A stretch of 64,000 nt of DNA from Membranipora membranacea. Its lineage: Eukaryota > Bryozoa > Gymnolaemata > Cheilostomatida > Membraniporidae. Each line of letters starts with the position of its first letter. Position 1 is the stretch's first letter. Below are positions 37,048-48,986 of this stretch, one piece after another. The stretch spans positions 21,390,001 to 21,454,000 of the forward strand of contig OU612073.1 in assembly GCA_914767715.1 (NCBI GenBank). Reading direction: 5' to 3'. The notes beneath the pieces were generated by a model. It searched no databases. It was not told where the DNA came from and saw only the letters and a list, made by a program, of their open reading frames with translations. The position numbers and the translations under genes are program-made.

Positions 37048-37903
37048 ATCGTTGGTCGATGTTTCACTGTTAATATCAGTAAGTTTTTTTCGTTTTCGTT
37101 TGAATAAAGCAATAGTAATTCAGCGAAAAGAACAAACTTTCAGAGAGTAAGTTTTTGTTGCTGCTTGCCAAAACGAAGCCATGCTGTGGCCCAGAAAGCC
37201 GGATAAAACTAAACTTATCTGCTGTGAATTTAATTTAATAAGGCCTGAATTGAATTAAAAATTTCATTGAATTGAATCAAACTTCTCTGCATCAAACTTT
37301 TCTGTTCTGCATCAAACTTTTCTGTTCTGCATCAAACTTTTCTACTCTGCATCGAACTTTTCTACTCTGAATTGAAATTTTCTACTTTGAACCTAACTTT
37401 TCCGCTCCATTGATATCAAGCACCCTATATTATGTATTGCTGTATGTAGGTCCTCAGTCTACCAATAGTTCATAGTCAATAGGCTTTCATTTCATTTCGT
37501 CATTGATGATTTGCAATAGAACTGCATGGCACTCTTTATCAAGGCCACAGTCACACAGCATGGACAATACGTTTCTCCCAAACATTTCAAACAGCTATAT
37601 CAGAAATCTCTATTTAAACTGGTTTATACAGGGAGACCCTCTGTTTGCTTTTCTAGACAGATTATTATTTCTTCATGTATGTTGGATTCTAAACCCGTCC
37701 AGCACATAAATGTGAAAAGTGTATCATCATAGAAATTGTTGATTGCCTCAACAGACAGAAAGTCTCATTCTCTTCGGACCCATCCTTTCACAAATTTCGT
37801 GAGGCTATACGCTGAAGCTAAGCTATTATCATGTATGAGTCTGAGTATGTATGAGTCAGATTGCTAACAAAAATGTATAACATTCTGCTGATGCAAAGCA
37901 ATA

Positions 37904-38449
37904 AAGCATCCATGAAATAAACCTTTGAATCATCAAAGGAGCTGCTCAAGCTTATAAGCTTCAAAATGAGCCCAAGAACAGGTCAATTGGTCAATTAGGA
38001 CTGAAGTTATGACTTATCAAAGTAAGCCTTGCGCAGGGGGTTGTGATGTCATAGACATACATTTTGCGTATGTCTACCATTAGAAACTATGGAGTCGTTT
38101 AATTTCGTCAAAATTGGATGAAACGAGTTTAAATCCAACATAGCTCTTGCCATAATAGAGATTAACCCAAAGCAGAAAGTTGAAGGAGATTAACGCATTT
38201 ATTTTGGTGGGAAAAAGTTGGTTTCACTTTAACAGTTCCATATACGGAAAATGTAGAATATTGGTCGAAAACCCTGATGTGACCTCACACCCAGGCTTTC
38301 CGATATAACCAGCGAATATTGAAAGGGTCCACTTCAATGCCTCATAACACAGTCCAAGAGGTCAAAGAGGGTCGATTTTGGGCTTGTTTTGAGGCTGATT
38401 AGCTGGAGAAACAGCTTTGGTGACCTCAATCTTAATTTCATGGATGCTT
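37904..38449. mobile_element. MITE with TA target duplication
   Basis: Terminal inverted repeats AAGCATCCATGAAAT ... ATTTCATGGATGCTT (15 bp perfect) are bounded by TA on both sides (37902-37903, 38450-38451). The 546-bp length and TA duplication suit a non-autonomous Tc1/mariner-type element. Confidence 0.7.
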
Positions 38450-38632
38450 TAAAACCTCATAGAAAACAAAGAGCTGGCATCTGACCAGATTCAATTCTAT
38501 TTCATGACACCTGCTCTTACTAAAATAATTACCCTAGTAGAGGCTGGCCCTTGCAAAAACCTCCGCACCACTTGGAATACTATTATCAAGGAGTAATTGC
38601 TATTATTACATCTGTATGTATTACCTAGGTAA

Positions 38633-39040
38633 CAGGGGCGTATATTCTAATAAATTTCACTCACTGACTTTTTAGAGATGAGCATAATGATCGGGCACAG
38701 CCCGATCCACACGCCGTAGGCGTGGCGGGGAGGGTGTGGGAGGGGTGCCACCCTCCCACCACGGAAATTTTTGCATATCGGTAGCAAAATAGTGCAAGCA
38801 GAGAGGTATTTCAATAGCTCACTGAGCTGTTGGGTACTTTCAGAAAACAACTCAATAGCAGTAGAAGATTACGGTAAAAATGCTCCAGTTATAAAGCACC
38901 CATTTGACAAAAAACTGACCTTGATGGGATTCAAACCCACAACAATCTTATTAACAGTGTTTATTAGGCAGACGCTCTACACTGAGCTATTCAGCCATTC
39001 ACAGTTATCCGTGGGCCGTGAGTGGTAATATACGCCACTG
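38633..39040. mobile_element. hAT-like MITE carrying a tRNA-like segment
   Basis: Ends CAGGGGCGTATATT ... AATATACGCCACTG match with one difference. The 8-bp direct repeat CTAGGTAA flanks it exactly (38625-38632, 39041-39048). CAGxGGCG ends and an 8-bp TSD are typical of hAT elements. Its right half contains the tRNA-like region at 38917-38998. Confidence 0.85.
38917..38998 (-). ncRNA. tRNA-like (SINE-like) sequence inside the hAT-like MITE
   Basis: On the minus strand, TAGCTCAGTGTAGAGCG resembles a polymerase III A box with a GCTC/GAGC D stem. GTGGGTTTGAATCCCAT forms a five-pair T arm with a B-box-like loop. I could not fold a normal anticodon arm, so this is a tRNA relic or SINE head rather than a working tRNA. 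Confidence 0.45.
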
Positions 39041-39190
39041 CTAGGTAAAAACTCCCATAAATTTCCCTAATGAATTGGAATGTTTTCCTGAACTGCAATT
39101 TTAGCCTGTCCATATTACCAAAGTAGTATTATCTCCTGTGTGGTTATGCAGCAACCCACTGGTGTGAATTGTCATGTTTGTATCAGTATC

Positions 39191-39712
39191 AATAGACAGT
39201 TTTCCAAGCTCTGATTTAGGCCTCAATTCGGAGTTGTCCTCTCTCCAGTTTGGTACTTTTAACCCACGCCGCATAGGAAAAACGTGCTGAAAAGTGGGTA
39301 ATCTTGAAAACCGCTTATAATAGGATAAAAATTATTTTTGATTCGTAATCTGCAACATTGAAAACTCATGTGGACATAGTTTGGGAAATAATTTTAGTAT
39401 TTGGATAGTCAATTATAGCATTTTCTGCCTGTTTTGCGGACAATTTGGCAGAATCTTTTATGAGTTTCGTCGCTAAAATTAGGATTGTTATCAACATTCA
39501 AGCCTCCAATGATTTTGAAAAACCCTGTCTCACAGCGTTTTCAATAGTGCAGATTCTGAATCAAAAATCGTTTTTATCCTAACATAACTGGTTTTCAAGA
39601 TAACCCTCTTTCAGCAGGTTTTTCCTATGCGGCGTGGGTTAAAAAGTACCAAACTGGAGAGAGGACAACTCCAACTTGAGGCATAAATAAGAGCTCAGAA
39701 AACTGTCTATTA
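39191..39712. mobile_element. MITE with about 170-bp inverted repeats
   Basis: The left arm (39191-39366) and right arm (about 39537-39712) match in reverse complement over blocks such as GTTGTCCTCTCTCCAGTTTG and ACCCACGCCGCATAGGAAAA. Ends read AATAGACAGTTTTC ... GAAAACTGTCTATT. Confidence 0.75.
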
Positions 39713-40881
39713 AAAGTTTGACAAATTGTTTGAAATTTTGGTATTAGGTCAGACCAAGGAGTTCGCTGTTACTCCTTGGTCAGACTCGTGCTAACAGAAT
39801 GAATTAGTTTTTCGGGTGAGGATTGTGGCCAGCAAAACCATAAACCCATTTATTTGTAGTGACCTCACTTAGATTGCTGCAGAATTCATATTGTCAAGCT
39901 AGCAGAAAGCAATGTCCATAAATTTCTTCATTTTTTCTAAATGTTTTATTGGTTATTATAGAAATTTAATGGAAATCGATTATTGGTAATGAGTGGAAGA
40001 ATAAATTTTATGACTTTACCATTAGTAAGATAGCAATGAAAATTCCCTTTTTGTATAGTATAAGAAAGATTTGTGGCTGAGGCCAGTCAGTCTAGGGCTG
40101 GTGTTAAGCTGCTGCCCTTAGTATAGTTAAGGTCGCTATTAAAGTTTGTTCTCAAAAACTAGGCTTGTTTGCTGACTAACGAAACAAGTATGATAAGAGT
40201 AGTGGTTAGGCCCACAAATGAAATTGAAGTTTCATCGTGACTGTATACGACAAAAGGTCCCACTTGTAAGGATTTTCCATTTGCTGTCAAAGCTATTTGG
40301 GAATTCAACAAATATTTATAAATGTATTGATTTCTTATACCTGTGTATTATTGAAATTCACTGATTAAAAACCTGTAGTTTATAAAGCTGAGGATAACAG
40401 CCTGTATGGTACCGAATCTTAAATAATAGACCTGCATGTATGGTATAAAATATTTGGACTGGGAACGCCCAAAAATAGCTGGTTACTCATCTTTCATCTT
40501 CCTTCTAACAAAATGTGCGCCAAAATATTCTGTTAGGCAAATTTGTAGATTGAGGACCTGCATACCGTAATACATAGTATATAGGGTTGTTGATATCAAT
40601 GGAGCGGAAAAGTTTGATTCAGAGTAGAAAAGTTTGATGCAGCAGAACAAAAAGTTTGATGCAGAGTATAAAAGTTTGATGCAGAACAGAAAAGTTTAAT
40701 TCAGAGTAGAAAAGTTTGATTAAGAGGAGAAAAGTTTGCTGCAGAACTTGAAAGTTTGATGCAGAAAAGTTTAATGCATAAAAGCTTGATTAAATTCACT
40801 GAAATGTTTAATTCAATTCAGGCCTTTTTTAAATTAAATTCACAGCAGGTAAGTTTAATTTTATCCGGCTTTCTGGGCCAC

Positions 40882-42020
40882 GGTACATGCACAATTGACC
40901 TACAGTAATATCAATCTTTCAACCTTTAAACTCCAACTTCGGAATTCTGATAGGCTACAGGCAGGTCAATATCATACAATAATATCGATCCTTGTTTCTT
41001 TTCGTACTTTCATTGACATTAATTCTCATCCCAAAGATGTCCCACTGAGTATGTCAATTAAACCATGAAAATAAGACAAATTATATAATAGATTAAATAT
41101 ATGATTTTATTAGTAGACATCGCCAAGTCCAGATCAGCTGGTTAAAAGACAGTCTTCTGAAAATACACAACTCCTTTAAAGACTAACAGAACTGGACTGG
41201 CCTTGGCTGCTTGTAATGTCACTGGATTATATAACTGGCCCTTAGCATGAACGAGTCGCCATGGGTGTTACCATGTGAAATGACAGTTATGCAAGTTGAT
41301 CTCCAAAACCAATATTTGGATTTGACATGTCTAATCCTTAGTCTACAAAACTATGAGAAATATAAAAGTCAATGTTTTTTAATGTCAATAAGAAAAGTAA
41401 TGCTACGTCAATCAAGGGATTGAGCATAAATTTGCCTGCTAGCTTTATCATCAATTTTTATTTGTTGCGTTTTTTGCAAATCTCTGAAATTGAGAGATTC
41501 CAGTTCTATGATAATATTTACGCAGAGTTATATATTGGCCTAAATAAATGTATAATTGTTCATCTTTCGGTGTGAAATACGCAACTGCTGTTATGGTTAT
41601 AGCTTATAACACCTAGACTGTTGTTTTGGTCATTGCATATTTCGTCTCGTAATGACATAGAACACTTTATCCAAATCTATTTGGAATTGTCTTCTCATCA
41701 TCATTAGTCTAAGCGCTCAGATGGTTTGAGTTGTCTGAGCAATTTAAATACACTATACAGCTACGTCTCCTCTTGAGCTTGCAATGGCCATGAAAAACTG
41801 AAATGAATGAATTGGTGAGCCATGTTTATTTATGCAGAGGTCAGATAGCAGTTCCTGACCCAAATAATTAATTGGTATGTGTAAACACATCCTGCAGTAA
41901 AATTAATTTTACAACAGACCAGAGCAATATCATCTTGCAAACCAGGGTTTTTAAGCTTTGACAAACGCCACCGTGTTGACTGAGAAGTGTTTACAGTCTC
42001 TTGCCCATATCAGTGCTGAT
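40882..42020. other. Intergenic spacer with a solo MITE end
   Basis: No supported gene. AGTCTAAGCGCTCAGATGG near 41708 matches the ends of the palindromic MITE family at 48504, 58272 and 60602. Confidence 0.4.
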
Positions 42021-42360
42021 AAAACAAACGGTTACACAACAAGTTAATCCAAAGAGCTAAGGAATGAGTACTTAACTCTGGTGGTTATATCTAAAGTTTG
42101 TGTACACAAAGCTATATCTCGTTTTGGTGCACAAACCGTGCCCGTTGTATAAATATGCTTACTTAGAAATTTGATAAGACTAATTGCTTAGGAAACCTGG
42201 ACTATTAAACAGGTATGAATCTAAAAGGCCCAGGCAATAGTCACTGGACCAGGAGTGTGAGAAGACAAAGCAACTGCTCAACACTAATATTCCCAACACA
42301 CATTTTTCTGTGGTATAATCTTGGCAGGTTAGTGCAGCAAACTTTGGCGACATTATAGAT
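42021..42360. repeat. Upstream part of the duplicated block (left copy)
   Basis: Shares CCCGTTGTATAAATA, ACTTGATAAGACTA-like, CACTATATCTCGTT-like and GGTTACACAACAAGTTAATCC-like segments with about 48025-48360. It marks the left limit of the duplication that made the two left membrane-protein genes. Confidence 0.65.
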
Positions 42361-42394
42361 TCTAGAAACACAGTATGTTAATTATTACACAAAG

Positions 42395-42666
42395 TTAGTT
42401 AGTTAGTTAAATCTTTATTGCTTAAAGAACGCAGAAAAGAAGGAAAAATAAAGTGCCTATATTTGCAGGCATGCTGTTGAGCTTAGAACATTTTGGTTCA
42501 TATGGAAAAAACACAAGGGATATTTATACTTCACAACGTCCAGCTGCGCTACCACACACATTCCCAGACGGAGCTTATAAAAATAATTGAATGGGGTTTC
42601 GGAAGGCACACAACAAAAATGAGTATTATAGAGTGTATGGATTGCAATCCATGATTGTCTTTGCAA
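42395..42666 (-). mobile_element. LINE 3' end with TTAG-type tail
   Basis: Read on the minus strand, the segment ends AATAAAGATTTAACTAACTA, an AATAAA box followed by a short tandem tail as in several non-LTR retrotransposon families. The right copy of the duplicated block lacks it, so it may have inserted after the duplication. No recognisable coding domain. Confidence 0.4.
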
Positions 42667-43769
42667 TGATCTGGTTATTAATATTATTTTACATTATGAC
42701 TTTAAGATTTAACATTTCGCTATTCGCTATTGGAGGTTTTTACCGGTAGGCTTGCACCATTTTCAAAGACTCCGTGTCGATGCTACTTAGCTCCTGAGTA
42801 GGAGTACCCTACGTCGGCACTCCGACAAGACTATGCTTGTATGACGTGGATATGTGTGGTGACCTCATTCGTCACCTTGTTTAAGTCGTATGAAGTACAG
42901 ATAGATCAGTTATGCGTTCAATCACGGAATTGCAAAATTTATGAATAACTTCAAGGGATTAATATTTTGTTGTCTACCTTGGCTAGTTTTGACTGCTATA
43001 GTTATATTATACACTTTTGTGAGTAAGCCAGGCGTACAGTGTGGCATGTATATGGCAGGGCAATGGCGTCTTACATGTTACATGAATGAATGACTTGTTA
43101 ATAAAATAAACATATATACAGGTATTACAGAAAAGACGTTGCACTGAATATTAAATAAAGTAACACGGAAAAGATGAGGGCTACTGCCTATTATTGAAAT
43201 GTTCAAGTTACGGATTTGAAGATCTGACAAGCTCGATAGTGTTGAAGTATGCGAGATACCACACCTAGGCTTGCGCCAGGGTAGGCATAGGGTTACACAA
43301 ACCGCTGTCAAAATTGACACGAAGCCTTTCATTTAAAAATGAAACCAGTTAAAACTGGGTAGTTAGTTTAAAAATAGCTTGACAATTAGCCATCACATTT
43401 TTTATAATCTACTTGTTACTCAATCGCTTGCTTTGCTATATTATATTGCATGCTTTGCCTTCATATTATCACAGAGTAAGGATATTGTGTTGTTGGATGC
43501 TGCCTTGTTCACTGGCATCAAATAGTGTAGCTGTCTATGCCCTCATTTAACCGGAGGTCATCGTATACAAGTCTCGTGAAAGATTCAGTTTGCATCAGCT
43601 GTATAAGTAGTATAGTAGCGAACAATACATTGTTGTACATTGCTGTCAGTAGATTGCCATCATGAATTTTCCGACAGCATCATACAATCAAAGTCAAGTT
43701 ACTGATTGTTCACTGTGTATCATCTTGTGCTCATGTTTACAGAACTATCTGAGACTCAGCAGTAGAACA

Positions 43770-46461
43770 ATGGGGGCTGAGAACAGATCATATACTTATT
43801 GTCAGCTGGTATGGAGAGCTGTACTGTTTATTATGGCTGTAGCTACCTACCTTTATAATATAGCACTTACTGCCATATCTAATGTACCTTCCATCAGTGA
43901 GTCTGTTTACTTTGTTAATAAGTATAGGTAGATAAGATGATGCATATATAGTAATACTTTGGGTTGGTCCTGTTCCGTTATATTATCAGCACCAGTCATC
44001 TATTTGTTTAATACCGGCCTGATTCGCATTATTGTTTATATTATGGGCGTAAGGTGAGTCAGATTAAAATAAAGTGTCAAAAGTTTTCTTACAATCATGT
44101 AATAAAAATTTTCCATAACCTACACCCAAGGCACACTACAATAGAAAAAAGTCATTTCTATAATGGGAAGTGGTGATTTGGCACAACGGAAGATAATCTC
44201 ATTGATTGTAAGTGTCTTATTGACCGGATGTATAACATCATGTTCTCACTATTCAACAGGTCTGTGGAACACATCCATCAGCGAAACCAGTCGTATGTTC
44301 CCTAATGGTCTCGTACCTACAAGTGAAGTGTTCAGAATATGGTGTAAGTCTCTATGCTCTGTGTCATTTAACACTATATATGACATGATATACCATTATA
44401 TAAATACGGTTCAACGTTCAATAGCCAAATTTTGAACAGTGTAGATCTTATTCATGGGAATCTGGGTTCAGAGTTGTAGGTAGTTGGTTAAAGCGATATA
44501 ATCTTCACCTCAAACCTCATCACTATTGCAACCTACCTCACATCTGAATCTTCCTAAATGATGCACCGCTTGTCGGAAGCATGCTAAAGTTTTGCATTTT
44601 GCAAACCATTTATGGAGACTTTTATATGATTGTAGATATGATATATTTTCTGAATGCGGCGATGTGTCTCTACCTTGTCATTCTACTCTTCAGAAGACAT
44701 GAGGGTAAACCTCTGATCATGGCTGTCAAGTTTATACCAGATAGCTTCCTTTATTCCTACATCATCTACCAAATCAGTGAGTCAAACAAGTTACACTAAA
44801 GATGATGCCAAACTCAATCATCTACTTTTATTGGAAAGCAGTATTTTGTAATTATTATATATAGTAAAAATACTGAAGAGTTAAACTATGCAGTGTTAAT
44901 ACAATCACAAAATAGAAAAATCACTTTATCTGTAGTTTGAACAAGATAATGTGTAATATATAAGTAATAGTATATATTCTGCCAGTCACAACTGTTGGTT
45001 ATTTTCATGGTTGAAGATTTGATGAGAGAGTTAATCCGGAGGAGCCCTAGATAACTTTTGATAACACAAATTTTGAAAACAGATTTACAAGTTGGCCATG
45101 ATATATATATTACAGATGTTATTATATATATAATATATATTTATTACATTATATTATTTATAACAGGTGGCCCTGTATGGATAGACCTACAGACGAGAAA
45201 TGAGCTGGTTGGCTCATTTTTACTGTTAGTTCTGGGAGTTGTCTGTATGCTGGTGTGTCTGATCACCTCAGCTAAAGCTCTACATTATAACGGAGCGGAG
45301 ATGGAGGAGGGCGGTCTCAGGGGTGATATATGGACTGTCAGAATACTGGTACAAAATGGTAAGTGTAGCAGAAATAATTGTATAACCTTCCTCACACTTT
45401 GTAGATGGCACATGGTTAAAAAGTCTGCCTCACCTCATCACTCACTACTTAGCTTGGTATATGTGGCTGTGACAGTCAAGGAATTGGTGAGGCAGTTTAC
45501 GTCATCAGTTTATTTTTTGTCTCTGTTGTACATCACTCTCACTACCACTCAGTCCTAAAATAGGACCTATTAAGTCCTAGCCTCCAACTTAAATGTGCTT
45601 TTAAAGGGAGTCTATCATTGATCCAGGAAGGGTTCAAACAACTAAGAATAATTAATAGTGGTTTTTAAAGTGCAATTTATCCTTTCAATATTTGGTCACA
45701 ATTATGCTTCCGCTGAATTGAGGATGTTTTTATTTGCTTGTAGCTATTGCTTGTTTCCTCGGCTGGTTGTTGTGTGCCACACTCATCAGTAACAACACTA
45801 TGCTTGTGAATATCTCTGGATTTACCGTACCAATAGCAAGCTGGATCTCACTGGGAATTCTCAATGGAGCCCTTGTCATCTGGTTCTTACTGGAGTCGTT
45901 CGTGTTTGATAAACAGCTAAGGTATGTTTGTAAACCACAGACTAAACCTAAGATTGGAGTACTTCATCGATCAGACTGTTCAAAGTTGACATATATGGCA
46001 CCTAGCAGGTGTATGGACATATCACATTTAACCTAGTTATGGGAAATGGAACCATATAGCTTTATAGCAAGTAATGCAGGATTTGCTCTCTCACAAAAAA
46101 TTCACAGCCTATTTATTGAAATGTTGTGTGTGGTGTGACCCTTACATTTCCGATCTCTGTATTTCACCTGTCATCATAAGTGATGGTTCAGTCTAATCAA
46201 TGTGCTGTATATTTTAGGTACACATTCACCCAGTATATCCCATTCATACTGGCCACATCAGGTAACTACATCATAAGATATGATGCTGAAGAGCCGTACA
46301 CTGTTTATATATTTGGTCTGATGATCGGATCCTGCTCTCTAGCTTTTATAAAAATCCTCATCATGATCATCAGAAGCATCAAAGACCCGATCAGCTATGA
46401 ATCTACTTATGCTGATGATAAGAAGCACTTAGAACTGTCTAACATTAATATCGCTGCTTAG
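43770..46461 (+). CDS. Tandem eight-TM membrane protein, paralogue A
   Basis: Six exons: 43770-43896, 44260-44343, 44636-44776, 45167-45358, 45744-45921 and 46218-46461. They join in phases 1,1,1,1,2 to 321 residues. Predicted helices include RAVLFIMAVATYLYNIAL (exon 1), IYFLNAAMCLYLVILLF and a second one (exon 3), SFLLLVLGVVCMLVCLITSA (exon 4), two in exon 5 and two in exon 6. N-glycosylation sequons lie between TM1 and TM2 (WNTS) and between TM5 and TM6 (NNT, NIS). Basic loops (RRHEGKP, RSIKDP) fall on the other side, so both ends are probably cytosolic. The start is the internal Met of MGAEN: the 36 codons before it, open from 43662, differ from paralogue B without a single synonymous change, as untranslated sequence would. 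The family is not recognised; a receptor or transporter-like role is only a guess. Confidence 0.82.
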
Positions 46462-46747
46462 AGTTGTATGTCATCAGATCAGGGTACAACTTAAGTGTTC
46501 CTCAAATTTAATGAAATCTCATGTCTATATAGTTTTTCATTTCATTTTTCATGCTACAATCATATATTACTTTCCTTATTATCTGCTATATTATTTATGA
46601 TTTTTATTCTATGCACACCTTATTACCAATCAGTTTATAAAGTTCATCTAGAGAACATTGTGATGTCAGTCTTTTAGCTGCTTATCAGTTATTAACATTC
46701 TCGGATTTCACCAATAATTTTAATTTTGATAACATCTGTCATAAAGC

Positions 46748-46753
46748 AATAAA
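46748..46753 (+). promoter_or_regulatory. Polyadenylation signal AATAAA, paralogue A
   Basis: AATAAA 287 bp after the stop in the context CATAAAGCAATAAA, which paralogue B keeps at a similar distance (275 bp). Confidence 0.6.
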
Positions 46754-46759
46754 TGCTGA

Positions 46760-48000
46760 TTCAATTTCGATAACATGACTCAATCGTTACAGGGTTGCCA
46801 GGTTGAACTGCCCAATACTTTTCAACACAAATGACTTTTTCCATGAGAGATTATTATGAATAATAAAGCATCAGAGTAATATATATCAAAAATATATATA
46901 GACTGTCCTGTTTCATTAGTGGTAACTTTAAATGTGAAAGGAGGAAGCATTATTCCGTAGCATAGCTACTGTGTCTCTGCCTCAATCCATGAAGGGCAAC
47001 TCCCAAAGCTCATAAAAAAACAAGCACCAACACCCAGTGCATTTTTATACCTACCAAAATGTGGCACAATGTGAAAGCCCCTTAAAATGGCCGTTGTTTC
47101 AACTCAGCTATCCTCTGGTCAGCCAATATGAGGCAGCAAGTTGGCCCAGAAGACCCTAACTAACTTGTGTACTGTTTAGCAGAATAATACTTTATAGCAC
47201 AGCATATCCAACATACCAAACTAGGGATGACGCTTTAGTAAAGCCTCGAGTAGTTTGAGGTGAATACAGACAGCAGTGGCTTTCAGTAGGTCTATCACAT
47301 ATCTGCCACATATCAGGCAAGTTACTGCATCACATACCACATAACACATACATGTCAGTAAGACAACGACGGCAAGGTGGTATTTGTGATGCTAGCTAAA
47401 ACATTCTGCCTGTAGTGAGCTGTGGGTTATACATAATATATAATATATACACACATTTGTGCAATAAAGTGTCATATATTATATATCCCACTATTGTACC
47501 CATAAAAACCCTGGACAATGAGTGATTCATATATGTATATATATAATTATATATATAGTGGCTATCAGTGTGTAGGGCATATCTTTGCATTGGAGTTGTC
47601 CGACCATGTCAGGCTATTTTATCTACCATTAATTACTATCGGGTTAAGGATACCATGATTATTTAAGAGGATTTAAGACATGATTTTTTTGTGGGTCATA
47701 TAAAATGACTCCTTATTTTTGAGTGACACTTAGTTGGGGCCAAATACACACAGATGACACTTAAAAGCACATATTTGAATCTATATAATTATATATATAT
47801 ATATTAACTCTAATTTGGGTAATACTCATTTGTTGAGAATGTTTTACAGAATACATAAATAAGTAATGGAAAGAAAAAAATCTAGTTGCATAAGGGTTAA
47901 ATCATGGAGTTTCTTGTTGCGAAGGATATAATCATTATTTTGATCCATTTATTTATATATGTACTACATACTCACTATGTCCCGTACCATGTCGCATCCA
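46760..48000. other. Intergenic spacer between paralogues A and B
   Basis: Contains AT-rich microsatellites (near 47530 and 47790) and no supported gene. A short block near 47830 (TTGTTGAGAATGTTTTACAG) is shared with 16566. Confidence 0.4.
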
Positions 48001-48024
48001 GACGCTGCTTATAAAATAAAAAAG

Positions 48025-48360
48025 TTACACAACGGGTTAATCCGAAGGGCAAAGAAATAGGTACTTAAACCTGGTAATAATTATCTGTAGTTGTGTACAC
48101 ATCACTATATCTCGTTCTGGTGCACGTCTTGCACGTCACATAAATATCCTTATTTAAATACTGCCCGTTGTATAAATACGCTTACTTAGTAACTTGATAA
48201 GACTAGTTGCTTATGAAACCACATCGGCGATCAAACAGATAAATTAAGAGGCCCGAGTCAATCGCCACGAGACTGGTATCTGGAAGGGTGTGGAACAACA
48301 GCAACAGCACATATTGCTCATAAATTTGACCAACACACATTTCACTGACTGAGGCCTTAT
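48025..48360. repeat. Upstream part of the duplicated block (right copy)
   Basis: Counterpart of 42021-42360, with internal duplication of CATAAATATCCTTATTTAA / TATAAATACGCTTACTTAG. Confidence 0.65.
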
Positions 48361-48503
48361 CTTGTCAGGTAAATACAAAACAAGTTAGCTCTATTCTTAT
48401 TTTTACATACAAATCACTGTCAAATTTTGTATTTGCTTCAAACCTATTTTCTGCATTAACAGTTGTCAGCGCTTGTCATAACTCGTGTTAACCTGCATAT
48501 TCC

Positions 48504-48599
48504 TAGTTTAAGCGCTCAAACTATGGCGTGATAGCTGGTAGAGGCATTCAGTAAAATGCCTCTACCAGTTATCCCGCCACAGTTTGAGCGCTGTAACTA
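48504..48599. mobile_element. Palindromic MITE (AAGCGCTCAAAC family)
   Basis: Two 45-bp arms are reverse complements with about five mismatches around a 6-bp spacer. The outer part includes AGCGCTCAAACT, shared with elements at 58272 and 60602. Confidence 0.75.
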
Positions 48600-48986
48600 G
48601 AATGTTCCTATAACATGACTTGTGTTCGCAAACGACAGATGCATGGTCTGCTTTACGATTGAGTTGGCATGCGCTGCCCTTTCCACAGTACATCAGTGGC
48701 ATAAACGTACCGTATGCATGCGGCTCAATACATTTCATAGTCAACTAGTCAACAGAGGTTTGATCAACTCAAGATTATGTTGTACACAATAAACAGCAAA
48801 CTACTTTTTAAGTTAACGCCGCTGGCAGCCCTGTGCAGTTAGTAGACATGTAATGTAGGTTTGCCCCAGATTTTCATCATGAATTTACCGGCAGCATCAT
48901 ACTATAATGGTAGAGTTACTGATTGTTCACTGTGTATCGTCTTGTGCTCACATTTACAGAACTATCTGAGACTCTGCGGAAGAACA

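Larger units (their letters stand above)
33880..37090 (-). mobile_element. Non-LTR retrotransposon (LINE), 3' half missing
   Basis: Minus-strand order is ORF1-like pieces (37047-36102), endonuclease of ORF2 (about 35130-34347), then the linker before the reverse transcriptase (34314-33914). The element stops where the GC-rich satellite begins, so the reverse transcriptase and 3' UTR are absent. LINE copies are usually cut at the 5' end; a 3' loss suggests later rearrangement at the satellite. Several frameshifts and stops show it is dead. Confidence 0.75.
37186..40881. mobile_element. Composite element bounded by long inverted repeats
   Basis: Left arm 37186-37462 and right arm about 40545-40881 are imperfect reverse complements. 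Outer ends read GTGGCCCAGAAAGCCGG ... CCGGCTTTCTGGGCCAC; inner ends share GGTCCTCA. Each arm contains degenerate tandem AAAAGTTTGATGCAGA-type repeats. No transposase was found inside, which now holds other small elements. A foldback-like non-autonomous transposon is inferred; no clear target duplication was seen. Confidence 0.65.

Noticed and set aside
43662-43769. First in-frame ATG as the start of paralogue A
   Set aside because: Divergence from paralogue B here is entirely non-synonymous, and paralogue C starts at the downstream Met.
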